Below, piece by piece: positions 18,335-27,400 of a stretch of DNA of 64,000 nt. Below the pieces are notes generated by a model. That model was not told the origin of the DNA. It searched no databases and saw only the letters and a list, made by a program, of their open reading frames with translations. The translations under genes were made by a program, and so were the position numbers. The stretch comes from Streptomyces sp. 71268 (GTDB taxonomy: Bacteria; Actinomycetota; Actinomycetes; Streptomycetales; Streptomycetaceae). The stretch is from contig NZ_CP114200.1 of NCBI RefSeq assembly GCF_029392895.1, positions 4,929,001 to 4,993,000 of the forward strand. Direction: 5' to 3'. Positions within the stretch are counted from its first letter, which is position 1, and each line of letters begins with the position of its first letter.

Positions 18335-19321
18335 TCAGCGGCCCGGGCGCGGGTCGTGGCGGTGCGCCAGCGCCTGGTAGGAGGCCGACAGGGCCGGGGC
18401 CGCGGTGGCGTAGGTGCGCTGCGCGACGCCGACGAACAGGCAGTCCACGACCAGGAGTTGGCTCGTGCGGCTGGACATCGCGGCCGGTCGCAGCTCGCTC
18501 TCGCGGGCGGTGGAGGTGGTCAGCACCAGGTCCGCGTACTGGGCGACCTCGGCCTCCGGGTGCCCGGTGATCGCCACCGTCGTCGCGCCCTGGTCGAAGG
18601 CCGTGCGCAGCGGTTCGATGACGTCGATGGTGCGGCCCGAGTGCGTGATCGCGATGGCCACGTCGCCCGGCCGGAGCTGCACGGCGTTGGTCACCGCCAG
18701 GTGCGGGTCGGTGTGGGCGTGCGCGATGAGCCCGATGCGCAGCAGCTTCTGCACCAGGTCCTGGCCGACCAGGCCGGAGGCGGCGATGCCGTACGCGTCC
18801 ACGCGGCGGGCGGCCACCAGTGCCGCCACCGCCGCGTCGAGCTGGACCGGGTCGAGGGCGGCGGCGGTGTCCGCCAGGCACTGCTGTTCCTCCTGGGCCA
18901 GCTTGGCGACGACGTCGGCTATCGGGTCGTCCACCGCGATGTCGGCGGTGACGGCCGGCGCGCGGCCGGCGGCCTGTTGGGCGGCGAGCGCGGCGAGGGC
19001 CAGCCGCAGGTCCCGGTAGCCCGGGTAGCCCAGGACGCGGGCGGTGCGTACGACGGTGGCCTCGCTGGTGCCGGTGCGCTCGGCGAGGCCGGTGACGGTG
19101 AGCGCGGCGCAGCCGGCCGGGTCGGCGGCGACCGTCTCGGCGACGCGCTGCATGGAGCGGGTCATGGACGGGGCCAGGGCGCGGACCTTGGCCGTCAGGG
19201 CCGCCGGTGCCGGGGCCGGTGCCGACGTCGCGGCCTGGGTCGGGGCCAGCGGACCGGACGGCGCGGCGTCGCCGAGCGGGCCACCGCCGTCGGTGAAAGT
19301 TTCTTTCAGTCTGCTGCTCAC
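18335..19321 (-). CDS. RpiR/MurR-family transcriptional regulator
   Basis: 328 residues from the GTG at 19321. After an Ala/Pro-rich N-terminal 60 residues comes a helix-turn-helix (residues about 65-125; TVTGLAERTGTSEATVVRTARVLGY) and a C-terminal SIS domain (about 170-310; YGIAASGLVGQDL, ITHSGRTIDVIEPL) that senses a phosphosugar, likely MurNAc-6-phosphate. It lies immediately upstream of murQ. Two near-identical 15-bp palindromes overlap its start, pointing to autoregulation. The GTG is chosen because the upstream palindrome and a GAAAG-rich site place the promoter just before it. Confidence 0.9.
   Translation of the reverse strand: MSSRLKETFTDGGGPLGDAAPSGPLAPTQAATSAPAPAPAALTAKVRALAPSMTRSMQRVAETVAADPAGCAALTVTGLAERTGTSEATVVRTARVLGYPGYRDLRLALAALAAQQAAGRAPAVTADIAVDDPIADVVAKLAQEEQQCLADTAAALDPVQLDAAVAALVAARRVDAYGIAASGLVGQDLVQKLLRIGLIAHAHTDPHLAVTNAVQLRPGDVAIAITHSGRTIDVIEPLRTAFDQGATTVAITGHPEAEVAQYADLVLTTSTARESELRPAAMSSRTSQLLVVDCLFVGVAQRTYATAAPALSASYQALAHRHDPRPGR
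19294..19308. promoter_or_regulatory. Operator-like palindrome within the 5' end of the RpiR regulator gene
   Basis: TGAAAGTTTCTTTCA is a perfect 6-bp inverted repeat with a 3-bp centre, overlapping codons 5-9 of the regulator. A near copy lies 32 bp upstream. Confidence 0.7.
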
Positions 19322-19325
19322 TCTT

Positions 19326-19340
19326 TGAAAGGTATTTTCA
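19326..19340. promoter_or_regulatory. Second operator-like palindrome in front of the RpiR regulator gene
   Basis: TGAAAGGTATTTTCA has the same 15-bp layout (5 of 6 arm pairs), centred 32 bp from the first, about three helical turns. It also lies 44 bp before the divergent gene at 19384, so it could affect both. Confidence 0.7.
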
Positions 19341-19383
19341 CTCGTGGCGGGCGTCAACCCTTGGTGCCCCCGACAATGGAGAC

Positions 19384-19794
19384 ATGGAGCTCGAACAGAC
19401 ACTGCACATGGCACGGGCGCTGGTGCTCGCCGACCTGTCGGCGGGGGACGTGGCGCGGGCGGACGTGGTCTCGCTCGTGGAGGACGCGGTGGCGCACCGC
19501 CGGTGGTGGGTCGAGCAGTGGCCGGAGGGCTCGGAGTTCGTGGCGGGCCTGGTGGCCCAGGACGTCCAGGACGCGCTGCTCGAGCGGTACGGGCGGTGGC
19601 CGCTGTGCCCGGTGTGCGTGGGCGGCGGCGACCCGCACGCCCTTGAGGTGGAGCCCGAGTTGGGCGCCGACCCGCACTGGGTGTGCGCCAAGACCACGGT
19701 CGCGGTCGCCCGGGTGGGCGCGCTTGGCTCCGTGGTGTCGGGCGGTGGGGACCACGGCCCGAGACGCGACCGCGAGGCCGAGGACGAGCACTGA
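19384..19794 (+). CDS. Conserved actinobacterial protein of unknown function
   Basis: 136 residues, soluble. A helical first half (EQTLHMARALVLADLSAGDVA, WWVEQWPEGSEF) leads to a CPVC motif near residue 78 and another Cys (VCAK) near 101, which could bind a metal. The C-terminus is charged and disordered. The gene is divergent from the RpiR regulator, and its stop overlaps the next start by one base (TGATG), so it is translationally coupled to the DUF4031 gene. Function not recognised. Confidence 0.75.
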   Translation: MELEQTLHMARALVLADLSAGDVARADVVSLVEDAVAHRRWWVEQWPEGSEFVAGLVAQDVQDALLERYGRWPLCPVCVGGGDPHALEVEPELGADPHWVCAKTTVAVARVGALGSVVSGGGDHGPRRDREAEDEH

Positions 19795-20123
19795 TGGCCG
19801 TGTACATCGACCCGCCCGTGTGGCCCGGACACGGCCGCATGTGGTCGCACCTGGTCAGCGACGTCTCGTACGCGGAGCTGCACGAGTTCGCCGAACGCAT
19901 CGGCGTCCCGCGACGCGGCTTCGACCGCGACCACTACGACCTGCCGTCGGCCAGCTACGCGGCGGCGGTGGAGGCCGGCGCGATCGAGGTGAGCAGCAAG
20001 GAGTTGGTGCGGCGGCTCACCGGGGCCGGGCTGCGCCGGCCCCGGCAGGGGGCCGACGGCGCGGCGCCGCCGCGCGACGACAGCTTGGGCGACCCGGGTT
20101 CGGCGGGTGGGGCCGCCCCGTAG
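19794..20123 (+). CDS. DUF4031 family protein
   Basis: 109 residues. It begins AVYIDPPVWPGHGRMWSHL, the DUF4031 signature, and goes on SYAELHEFAERIGVPRRGFDRDHYDLP. The conserved His, Asp and Arg suggest a small enzyme or metal site, but no activity is known to me. The ATG at 19794 shares a base with the TGA of the gene before it. The last 35 residues are low-complexity. Confidence 0.87.
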   Translation: MAVYIDPPVWPGHGRMWSHLVSDVSYAELHEFAERIGVPRRGFDRDHYDLPSASYAAAVEAGAIEVSSKELVRRLTGAGLRRPRQGADGAAPPRDDSLGDPGSAGGAAP

Positions 20124-20203
20124 TCCGGCGGCCCGTGGTCGCGCGGCCCGCGTGACCGCGTGACCTCTCAGCCTCCGGCGGCTGGGCGGTGGTGTGTCGC
20201 CGG

Positions 20204-20235
20204 GGCGGGCGGGCCCGGGTGCGGACCCGCCCGCC
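20204..20235. terminator. GC-rich hairpin between convergent genes
   Basis: A 10-bp stem (20204-20213 with 20226-20235) between the DUF4031 gene and the MFS gene, both of which point at it. Confidence 0.5.
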
Positions 20236-20247
20236 GGCGGCGGGGGA

Positions 20248-21600
20248 TCAGGCGGTGGAGCAGGACTCCGCCGCCGTGGTGGTTTCGGCCTTGGCCAGGG
20301 CGGCGGCCTTCGGCGTGGAGTCGGCCGAGCTGGCCACCACGCGGGTGCCGGGCTCGGCGGTGGCGCTCCGCCGGTGCAGGCGGGAGGCCACGGCCGTGGT
20401 GCCGACGGCGAGGGCGGCCAGCGCGGCGGCGGTCCAGGCGACGGCCGGGTAGCCCCAGCCGGCGCCGATGACCAGGCCGCCGAGCCAGGGTCCGACCGTG
20501 TTGCCGATGTTGAACGCCGAGGTCGTGGTGGCCCCGGCCAGGGTGGGCGCCGCGCTCGCGACGTTGAACATCCGGGCGTTGAGCGCGGGTGCCGTGGTGA
20601 AGGCGGTGACGCCGAGCAGCAGCGACAGGGTGACGGCGGCGACCGGCCACCGCGCGGTGAGCGCCAGCAGCGTGAGCACGGCCGTGGAGGCCGTGATGCC
20701 GCCGTAGATGGTGCCGAACAGGTGCGCGTCCGCGATGCGCCCACCGATCGCGGTGCCGATCAGGGCACCGACGCCGAACAGGCCGAGCACGGTCGGCACC
20801 CAGCTCTCCTTCAGGCCCGCGGTGTCGGTGAGCAGCGGCGCGAGGTAGGAGAACAGGGCGAAGACGGCGCCGCCGTTCAGGGCCGTGGTGATCAACGCGA
20901 GCCACACCTGCCGGTCCCGGTAGATGAGCAGCTCCCGGCGGAGCGAGGGCGCGTCGTCGCCGGTCGCGGGCGCCGTACGGGGCACGAGGGCGATGACGCC
21001 GACGAGCCCGAGCGCGGACAGCCCCGCCACCGCCCAGAAGGCGGCGCGCCAGCCGGCGTGCTGGCCGAGGAACGCGCCGGCGGGCACGCCGGCGATGTTG
21101 GCGATGCTCAGCCCGCCGACCATCACGGCCATCGCCCGGGCCCGCGCGGTCACCGGCACCAGCGAGACGGCCACCGACGCGCCCACGGCCCAGAACCCGG
21201 CGCAGGCGAGCGCGCTGATGACGCGGGAGACGAACAGCACGGCGTACGTGGGGGCGACCGCGCCGGCTATCTGGCCGAGCCCGAAGACGGCCAGCAGGGC
21301 GATCAGGGTCGTCCGGCGCGGCAGCCGCAGGGTGGCGGCGGCCAGCACCGGGGCGCCGACCACCATGCCGACCGCGAACGCGGAGACGAGCAGGCCCGCC
21401 TGGGGGATGGAGACGCCCATGTCGCGGGCGAGCGGCTGGAGCAGCCCGGAGAGCATGAACTCCGAGGTGCCGAGCGCGAAGACCGAGAGGCCGAGCACGT
21501 ACACGGCGATGGGCATGCGGTGGGGCGCCGCGGGTGACTCGGGGGAAGCGGGAGGCGCGGGGGCAGGGTGGGGCGCTGTGGGTTCAGTGGGGACGGGCAT
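20248..21600 (-). CDS. MFS efflux transporter (DHA1 family, Cmx/CmrA-like)
   Basis: 450 residues from the ATG at 21600; the frame extends 25 codons further 5' to an ATG at 21675, and no convincing ribosome site separates these. Twelve hydrophobic segments are apparent. The start VYVLGLSVFALGTSEFMLSGLL and the motif-C-like GGLSIANIAGVPAGAFLGQ match drug/sugar-efflux DHA1 pumps of the Cmx/CmrA/AraJ branch. It would export small molecules using the proton gradient; the substrate is unknown. Chloramphenicol export is only one possibility. The N-terminal 25 residues are Pro/Ala-rich and cytosolic. Confidence 0.85.
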   Translation of the reverse strand: MPVPTEPTAPHPAPAPPASPESPAAPHRMPIAVYVLGLSVFALGTSEFMLSGLLQPLARDMGVSIPQAGLLVSAFAVGMVVGAPVLAAATLRLPRRTTLIALLAVFGLGQIAGAVAPTYAVLFVSRVISALACAGFWAVGASVAVSLVPVTARARAMAVMVGGLSIANIAGVPAGAFLGQHAGWRAAFWAVAGLSALGLVGVIALVPRTAPATGDDAPSLRRELLIYRDRQVWLALITTALNGGAVFALFSYLAPLLTDTAGLKESWVPTVLGLFGVGALIGTAIGGRIADAHLFGTIYGGITASTAVLTLLALTARWPVAAVTLSLLLGVTAFTTAPALNARMFNVASAAPTLAGATTTSAFNIGNTVGPWLGGLVIGAGWGYPAVAWTAAALAALAVGTTAVASRLHRRSATAEPGTRVVASSADSTPKAAALAKAETTTAAESCSTA

Positions 21601-21844
21601 GACAGGCAAGAACAGTCCGCCGCCGCCTGACATTCCCGGTACGCCGCTGCTACCTGGTGTCTTTCCGCAGGTCACACGCCCGTCAGCGGTCGGACGACAC
21701 GGCCTGGGTCCGGTCTGGGCCCGGCTTGGATCCGGCCTGGGCCCGGCCTGGGCCTGGTCCGGCCAGCTCGCCCGCGCGCCCCCGCAACCGTGCCCCGGGC
21801 CGTCACCCGTCCCCGCGCCGCGCCTGCCCCGAACCGAGCCGGTG

Positions 21845-22657
21845 CTACGCGCTCAGCAGCTCCAGCTCGGTGGCGAGGTTGCGGCGCGCGACCCGCTCCC
21901 ATCGGGTCTGCCCGGTCGGCGTCCTGAACAGGGGCTCCTGGCCGAGGAGTTGGCGCAGTACGTCGGCGCGCCCGGCGCGGAACGCGTCGTCGGGCACGAA
22001 CGCGTACTCCGCGCGTACGGCCGCCGCGTACGCCGCGTACTCCTGCGGCCCGCCCGCCAGCACCGCCAGGTCCGCGTCGCACAGCACCTGGCCGTTGTGG
22101 TCCCGCTCGGCCGGGTCGTGCTCGATGGTCAGCCGCACCAGGCGGGCCACCTCGGCGGTGGTCTCCGGCGAGACTCCGGCCTCCGGCAGCGCGCGCTCGG
22201 CCAGCCTGGCGCTGCGCTCCTCGTTGGTGGAGCGGTCCGGCAGGTAGACCGCGTCGTGGAACCAGGCGGCGAGCCGCACCGCGTCGGGGTCGTCCGCGTG
22301 GTGGGCCAGCTCGTCCACGCGGTTGAGCACGGCGATGAGGTGGTCGGTGGTGTGGTAGCGGCGGTGCGGCTCGGCCCAGCGGGTGAGCAGGTTCTCGCCG
22401 TACGGGAGCGGGTCGGGCCCCGCGCCGCCCGCGCGCGCGTTGATCAGCGCCTGCGCCCAGCGCGAGAGCAGGGCGTCGGTCGCGGGGTGCGGGGAGCCGG
22501 GCACGGTGGGGGTTTCGGCCGAGTCCGTGGCCGACTCCGCGGGGTGGGGCTCAGGTCCCGACGCGCCCGGGCCCTGGCGTTGGCGCTGGCCGGCGTCGTG
22601 ATCGCCGAAGGAGGCGTCGTCGGAAGGGGAATGGGGATGTGGCACGGGGGCTGGCAT
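21845..22657 (-). CDS. HD-domain metal-dependent phosphohydrolase-like protein
   Basis: 270 residues. The first 60 are low-complexity. The rest matches the predicted HD phosphohydrolase family: RRYHTTDHLIAVLNRVDEL (first His), AAWFHDAVY (the HD pair) and CDADLAVLAG (final Asp). Such proteins hydrolyse nucleotides or phosphoesters; the substrate here is unknown. The first 230 bp of the upstream intergenic region are GC-rich with no feature seen. It is divergent from cutC with a 58-bp gap. Confidence 0.85.
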   Translation of the reverse strand: MPAPVPHPHSPSDDASFGDHDAGQRQRQGPGASGPEPHPAESATDSAETPTVPGSPHPATDALLSRWAQALINARAGGAGPDPLPYGENLLTRWAEPHRRYHTTDHLIAVLNRVDELAHHADDPDAVRLAAWFHDAVYLPDRSTNEERSARLAERALPEAGVSPETTAEVARLVRLTIEHDPAERDHNGQVLCDADLAVLAGGPQEYAAYAAAVRAEYAFVPDDAFRAGRADVLRQLLGQEPLFRTPTGQTRWERVARRNLATELELLSA

Positions 22658-22715
22658 AGGCCAATTGTGAGGTACACCTTCCGGTCCCGGGCCGGGATGT
22701 GGCAGGCTGTGTTAC

Positions 22716-23432
22716 ATGTCTAGACCAATTCTTGAGGTGATCGCGCTCGGCGTGGACGACGCGGTCGCGGCCGAGGCCGGAGGGGCGGATCGCCTCGAAC
22801 TGGTCACCGACATGGCGGCCGACGGGCTCACCCCCACACTCGACGGCTTCGCCGCGATCCGGGCCGCCGTCGACCTCCCGCTGCGGGTCATGCTGCGCTC
22901 CGCCGACGGCTTCGCCGCGGGCGGCGAGAGCGCGGTGGCGGCCCTGTGCGCGAGCGCGCGAGCACTCCGCGCCGAGGGCGCTGACCAGTTCGTCTTCGGC
23001 TTCCTGAACGAGGCGGGACAGCCCGACCTGGCGACCGTGCGCGCGCTGGCCGAGGCCATCGACGGCGCCCCGTGGACCTTCCACCGCGCCATCGACCGGG
23101 CCGCCGACCGCGACCTGGCCCGCAAGCGGCTTATCGAACTCCCCGGCCTCGACACGTACTTGACGGCCGGCGCGGCGACCGGCGTGGACGCCGGCCTGGC
23201 CACGCTGGTGGCCGAGGCGAAGCGCGGCCAGGCCGGCGAACCCGGTTACGAGCCGACCATCCTCGTCGGCGGCGGCCTGCGCCTGGACCACCTGCCCGCG
23301 CTGCGCGAGGCGGGCGTCGACGCCTTCCACATCGGCGGCGCCGCCCGGCCCCAGGGCTGGTCAGGCCCGGTGGACACCGAGTCCGTCGCCGCCTGGCGCG
23401 CGGCGCTGGACACGCCGGTGGGCGTGGGCTGA
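22716..23432 (+). CDS. cutC: CutC-family protein
   Basis: 238 residues, a TIM-barrel of the CutC family linked historically to copper homeostasis. Seen: EVIALGVDDAVAAEAGGADRLEL at the start (the family's AxxAGADRIEL-like signature), TFHRAIDRAADRD in the middle, and ILVGGGLRLDHL near residue 185. The enzyme activity is not settled in the literature I know. It ends the core block before the toxin region. Confidence 0.92.
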   Translation: MSRPILEVIALGVDDAVAAEAGGADRLELVTDMAADGLTPTLDGFAAIRAAVDLPLRVMLRSADGFAAGGESAVAALCASARALRAEGADQFVFGFLNEAGQPDLATVRALAEAIDGAPWTFHRAIDRAADRDLARKRLIELPGLDTYLTAGAATGVDAGLATLVAEAKRGQAGEPGYEPTILVGGGLRLDHLPALREAGVDAFHIGGAARPQGWSGPVDTESVAAWRAALDTPVGVG

Positions 23433-23578
23433 GGCGCCCCTCGACCCGGGACCGCCATGGGCCGGAGCGGCGCGGTAGGAACTGAGGCGCGCGTGGGCGC
23501 GGGCAGGGCGTCTCGCGCCCACGCGCGTGGCGTCATGCGACGGCAGGCGCGGCCGGGTCGCGTGCCTACCGGTGTGAC

Positions 23579-23847
23579 TCAGCCGACCGCGTCCACGAAC
23601 CCCATCCTCTGGTTCATCGCGATCGCGCTCACGTTGGCCGGGTGGTGGACTGTACGGACCGTGGGCAGCCCACGCTCCCGGACGAAGGCCATGCCGTACG
23701 TCTTCATGGCCAGCGAGACGCCCCGCCCCCCGGTAGGCGGCGCGCACCCCGGTCATCTCGTTCATCGCGAACGTGCTGTGCCGCGAGGTCGCGGCCATCC
23801 CCAACGCCGCCACGTCGAGTTCGAGCCGCACCCAGTGATCGGCCACG
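23579..23847 (-). pseudogene. Frameshifted GNAT acetyltransferase remnant
   Basis: Reading the minus strand from GTG at 23847 gives ADHWVRLELDVAALGMA and FAMNEMTGVRAAYRG. At a G-run (about 23738-23750) the frame must shift by one base to continue as VSLAMKTYGMAFVRERG and NVSAIAMNQRMGFVDAVG, ending at the TGA at 23581-23579. Together these make a GNAT acetyltransferase C-terminal half with the acetyl-CoA loop RGxG disrupted by one extra G. The N-terminal half is missing. I read this as a decayed gene, unless the G-run is a sequencing error. Confidence 0.75.
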
Positions 23848-23932
23848 CTTACCCCTCCGCTCCCCGTCGCGAGCCCGGACGCCTGTGTGCTCGGTGGGGC
23901 CATCCTCGGGGATGGTGGTGGTGGGGACAAGA

Positions 23933-24400
23933 TCACGCTCTAGAGATGGCGCTCTGTAGGCGAGCGACCCCCGGCCCGTCGCAAGCCAGAATGGTGCGGA
24001 ACCGCGCCTGAGTGCTTCCGTCGACTCGTTCTACTTGTGACCACTCCTGCCCCGTCCGCAGCAGCATGGCGAGAAACTCGGGCACTGCTTCGGGCTCGTC
24101 GACCAACAACTCGTGGGCTTCTTCGATCACGAGCACGTAGTGTTCTGCGGGCAGCCAGGAAAGGTCACGCAAGCAGTCGTTGAGTGCGGGAAAATTCCAG
24201 CCGAAGTAATCCGGCAGTTTGAAATCGTCAAAGAATTGCATAAGGAGGCCGTCCGAGTCTCGCATGCGGCGCCCGCTCAGCCAAGCGGTAAAGGTGAGGC
24301 CGGGCGACGGGAGGAGCTGCCGAACTGACGCGCGGGCGTCCGAGCTGATAATGCGCAGCCAGGGCTCGACACCGAGCCAAGGGTCATGATCAGTCACCAT
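23933..24400 (-). CDS. Barstar-family immunity protein (ribonuclease inhibitor)
   Basis: 155 residues from the ATG at 24400. The core (FFDDFKLPDYFGWNFPALND, then SWLPAEHYVLVIEEAHELL) matches barstar, whose helix and loop with acidic residues plug the active site of barnase-type ribonucleases. Its ATG overlaps the stop of the rhs gene (ATGGTGA), so toxin and antidote are translated together. The matching toxin domain is at the end of that gene. Base composition is visibly less GC-rich than the core genome, fitting transfer with the toxin tip. Confidence 0.92.
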   Translation of the reverse strand: MVTDHDPWLGVEPWLRIISSDARASVRQLLPSPGLTFTAWLSGRRMRDSDGLLMQFFDDFKLPDYFGWNFPALNDCLRDLSWLPAEHYVLVIEEAHELLVDEPEAVPEFLAMLLRTGQEWSQVERVDGSTQARFRTILACDGPGVARLQSAISRA

Positions 24401-27400
24401 TGAGGGCTTTCTACTACGATATACGTCTGATAATGCGTCGGAGTATAATATACGGAGCCGTCGCTGCCCCATACTGTTCTTTCCCCGCCCGGCTTCGGAT
24501 TGTCACTTGCCGCGGGTGCGCCATATTCGCGATAAGTGATCGGATTTCCTGTCGGGTCGGTTCGTGGAAGTACGTGGGCTCCCCCCTTGCCGTCATTAGC
24601 GAAGGGCTTCATGGTGAGGTTGGGGCCGTGCCATTGGGCTCCCCAGCCTGTGGCTTCCCGCCCGTACTTTTTGACGTCTTGAATAGAGCTCATCGCCTCG
24701 TCGGGCACGCGGCTCGGTATCCACCCGCCGAGCCTGCTTGTATCTCCGAGTTGAGTACCTGGCGCAGGACTGGACGTGGGACAGGGGCCGAGCCCTAAGG
24801 GGTCCATCCAAGTGAGTGGATTGTGGACATACGACAGAGGGTTGGGTGCCGCCTCCAACCCCAGCGGATCAGGGCTCGCATACCGCCCGGTCTCCGGGTC
24901 GTAGTGGCGGAAGTAGTTGTAGTGCAGGCCCGTTTCCGGGTCGGCGTACTGGCCCGGGAAGCGGAGGGGGCAGTCGAGGTCCTGGGCGTGGGGCGGGGTG
25001 GGTAAGGGGGTGCCCCACAGGGTGGTGCGGGGGGTCCAGGCCAGGGTGCCGGTCGGGGTGACGAGTTCCTGTGGGGTGCCGACCAGGTCGGTGACGATGG
25101 CGTGGAAGCGGGTGTCGGTCTGGGTGAGGACCTGGCTGAGTGGCTCGGGTGGGGCGGGGGTGTGGTCGGTCTGGGTGAGCGGGCGGTGGGTGGCGGGGGC
25201 GTAGTCCCAGGTGGTGGCCGCTCCCGTGGTCGCGTCGCCGATCGCGACCTGCTCCGCCAGCCGGGTGCCGTCCCAGGAGAACCGGAGCTCCTCCGCGACC
25301 TGTTCGCCGTCACCCCCCAGGCGCTGCTTGGTGGCGCGGCGGCCCAGCGGGTCGTAGGTGTAGCGCCATCGGGTGCCCTCCGGGGTGACCGCGGCGGTGA
25401 GGTGGTCCTCCGAGTCCCAGGTGTAGGTCCAGGTGCGGCGTTGGCCGTTGAGGAGGCGGCGGGTGCGGCGGGTGAGCCGGCCCTGGGCGTCGTGTTCGTA
25501 CGTGGTCCGGCCCGCGCGGTGGATCAGGGTTCCGGTGAACTCGCGCTCGCCGGTGGAGGGGTGGTCAGGTGCGGTCGCGTCGGTGATGTTGCCCGCGCTG
25601 TCGTACGCGTAGCGCTCCGTCCAACCGTGTGCGTGGACCGCTGTGGCGCGTCCTGCCCGGTCCAGGTCGAAGCGACGCGTGCCCGTGGTGAGGTCGCGGA
25701 TCTCGGTGAGTTGGTCGTCGGCACGGTAGGCGTACTCGCGGTGTTGGAGGAGGACGTCCGCCGCGGCCCCCGACCGGTGAGTCAATCGTTGGCTGTTGAG
25801 CCGGTCGAGCTCGTCCCAGCGTTGGGTGAGGGTGACGTCCTCGCCGAGGGCGCGCGAGATCTCGCGTCCTGCCGCGTCGTGCGCGAAGCGCAGTTCGTGA
25901 CCGGCCGTGGTGAGCGTGGCGGGACGTTGCGCCGCGTCGTACGTCCACCGCGAGACCAGCCCTGACGGGGTGGTACGCGAGGCGCGACGGCCCGCCGCGT
26001 CGTAGGCGTAGCGCGTCGTACGCTCGTTGACCGTCTCGGTCAGGAGTCGGCCTGCCGCGTCGTAGCTTCGACGCAGGTCCGTGTCCGCGTTCCGGGCGCG
26101 CAGGAGTCGGCCACTCGCGTCGTAGGTGTACGTGACGCCGGGGCGATCACCGTCCGGGTGCGCCGCGACGGTGCGGCCCAGTGCGTCCCGCACGTAGCGG
26201 ATCGTCTCCCCGGCTCCGTTGGCGCGTGCCGTGAGTCGTCCCGCCGCGTCGTGTGTGTACGAGGTGCGACGGCCGTTGAAGTCCGTCTCCGTCGTCAGGC
26301 GGCCGGCCGCGTCGTAGGCGTAGGTCCACGTCCGACCTTGGGGGTTGGTGACGGACGTCAGGCGTAGCTCGGTGTCGTAGGCGAAGGCGTATCGCGCGCC
26401 GTCGGCGGTGGTGTGGGTAGCGGGCAGGTCGAAGTGGGTGTGGGTGTGTCGGGTGGTGTGGCCCGCGGTGTCGGTGTGCTCAGTGAGGTTGCCCTCGGCG
26501 TCCCAGGTCCAGGATTCGCGTGTCCCGTCGGGCCGTTCGCGCCAGGAGAGCTTGCCTTCGATGGTCCAGCCTTGGCGGGTGGTGTGCCCAAGGGGGTCGG
26601 TGATGGCGGTGACGCGGCCGTGGGTGGCGCGGCGCAGGGTGGTGGTGTGGCCCGGCGGGTCGGTGATCTCCACGGGGAGGCCGGCGGCGTTGGTTCTCAG
26701 ACGGGTGGTGTGGCCGAGGGGGTCACTGACGCTGGCGAGGTGTCCGGTCTCCTCGTCGTACGTGTAGTGGGTCCGGGCCCCCGTCGGGTCCGTGGTCGTG
26801 AGGCGGTTGCCGTGGGCGTCGTACGTGTGCCGCCACAGCGCGCCGTCCGGCTCGCGCACCTCGACCGGTAACCCGAAAGCGTCGTACGTGGCGGTGGCGG
26901 TGCTGCCGTCCGGCCGCTCGACCTTGATGAGACGGTCGTCCTCGTCGTACGCGTACCGGGTGGTGTGGCCGAGCGCGTCGGTGACCGCCAAGGGCCGGTG
27001 CGGGCGGTCGGGGTGCCACTGGGTGCGGCGCGTGTGCCCGAGTGGGTCGGTCTCCGCCACCACCTTGTACGTCTCGTCGTAGACGTAGGTCGTCTCGTAG
27101 CCGAGCGAGTCCGTGTAGGTGGTGGTGCGCCGGGCGCTGTCGTAGTGCAGCCGACCGGTCATCATGTCGCCGCTGCCGATGGTGCGCAGCACGCGGCCCC
27201 GTCGGTCGTAGACATAACCGAATCGGGTCCCGTTGCGGTCGGTCCAGGAGGTGATGCGGTGGTCGGTGTCGTAGGTGAACCGCAGGGCCTCGCCGCTGGA
27301 GTTGATCACGTCGGTCAGGTTGCCGGCGGCGTCGTAGCCGTAGGAGACGAGTGTCGTGCCCGCCGTCGTCGCGCCCACGCCGAGGAGGCGGAGGGCGGTG

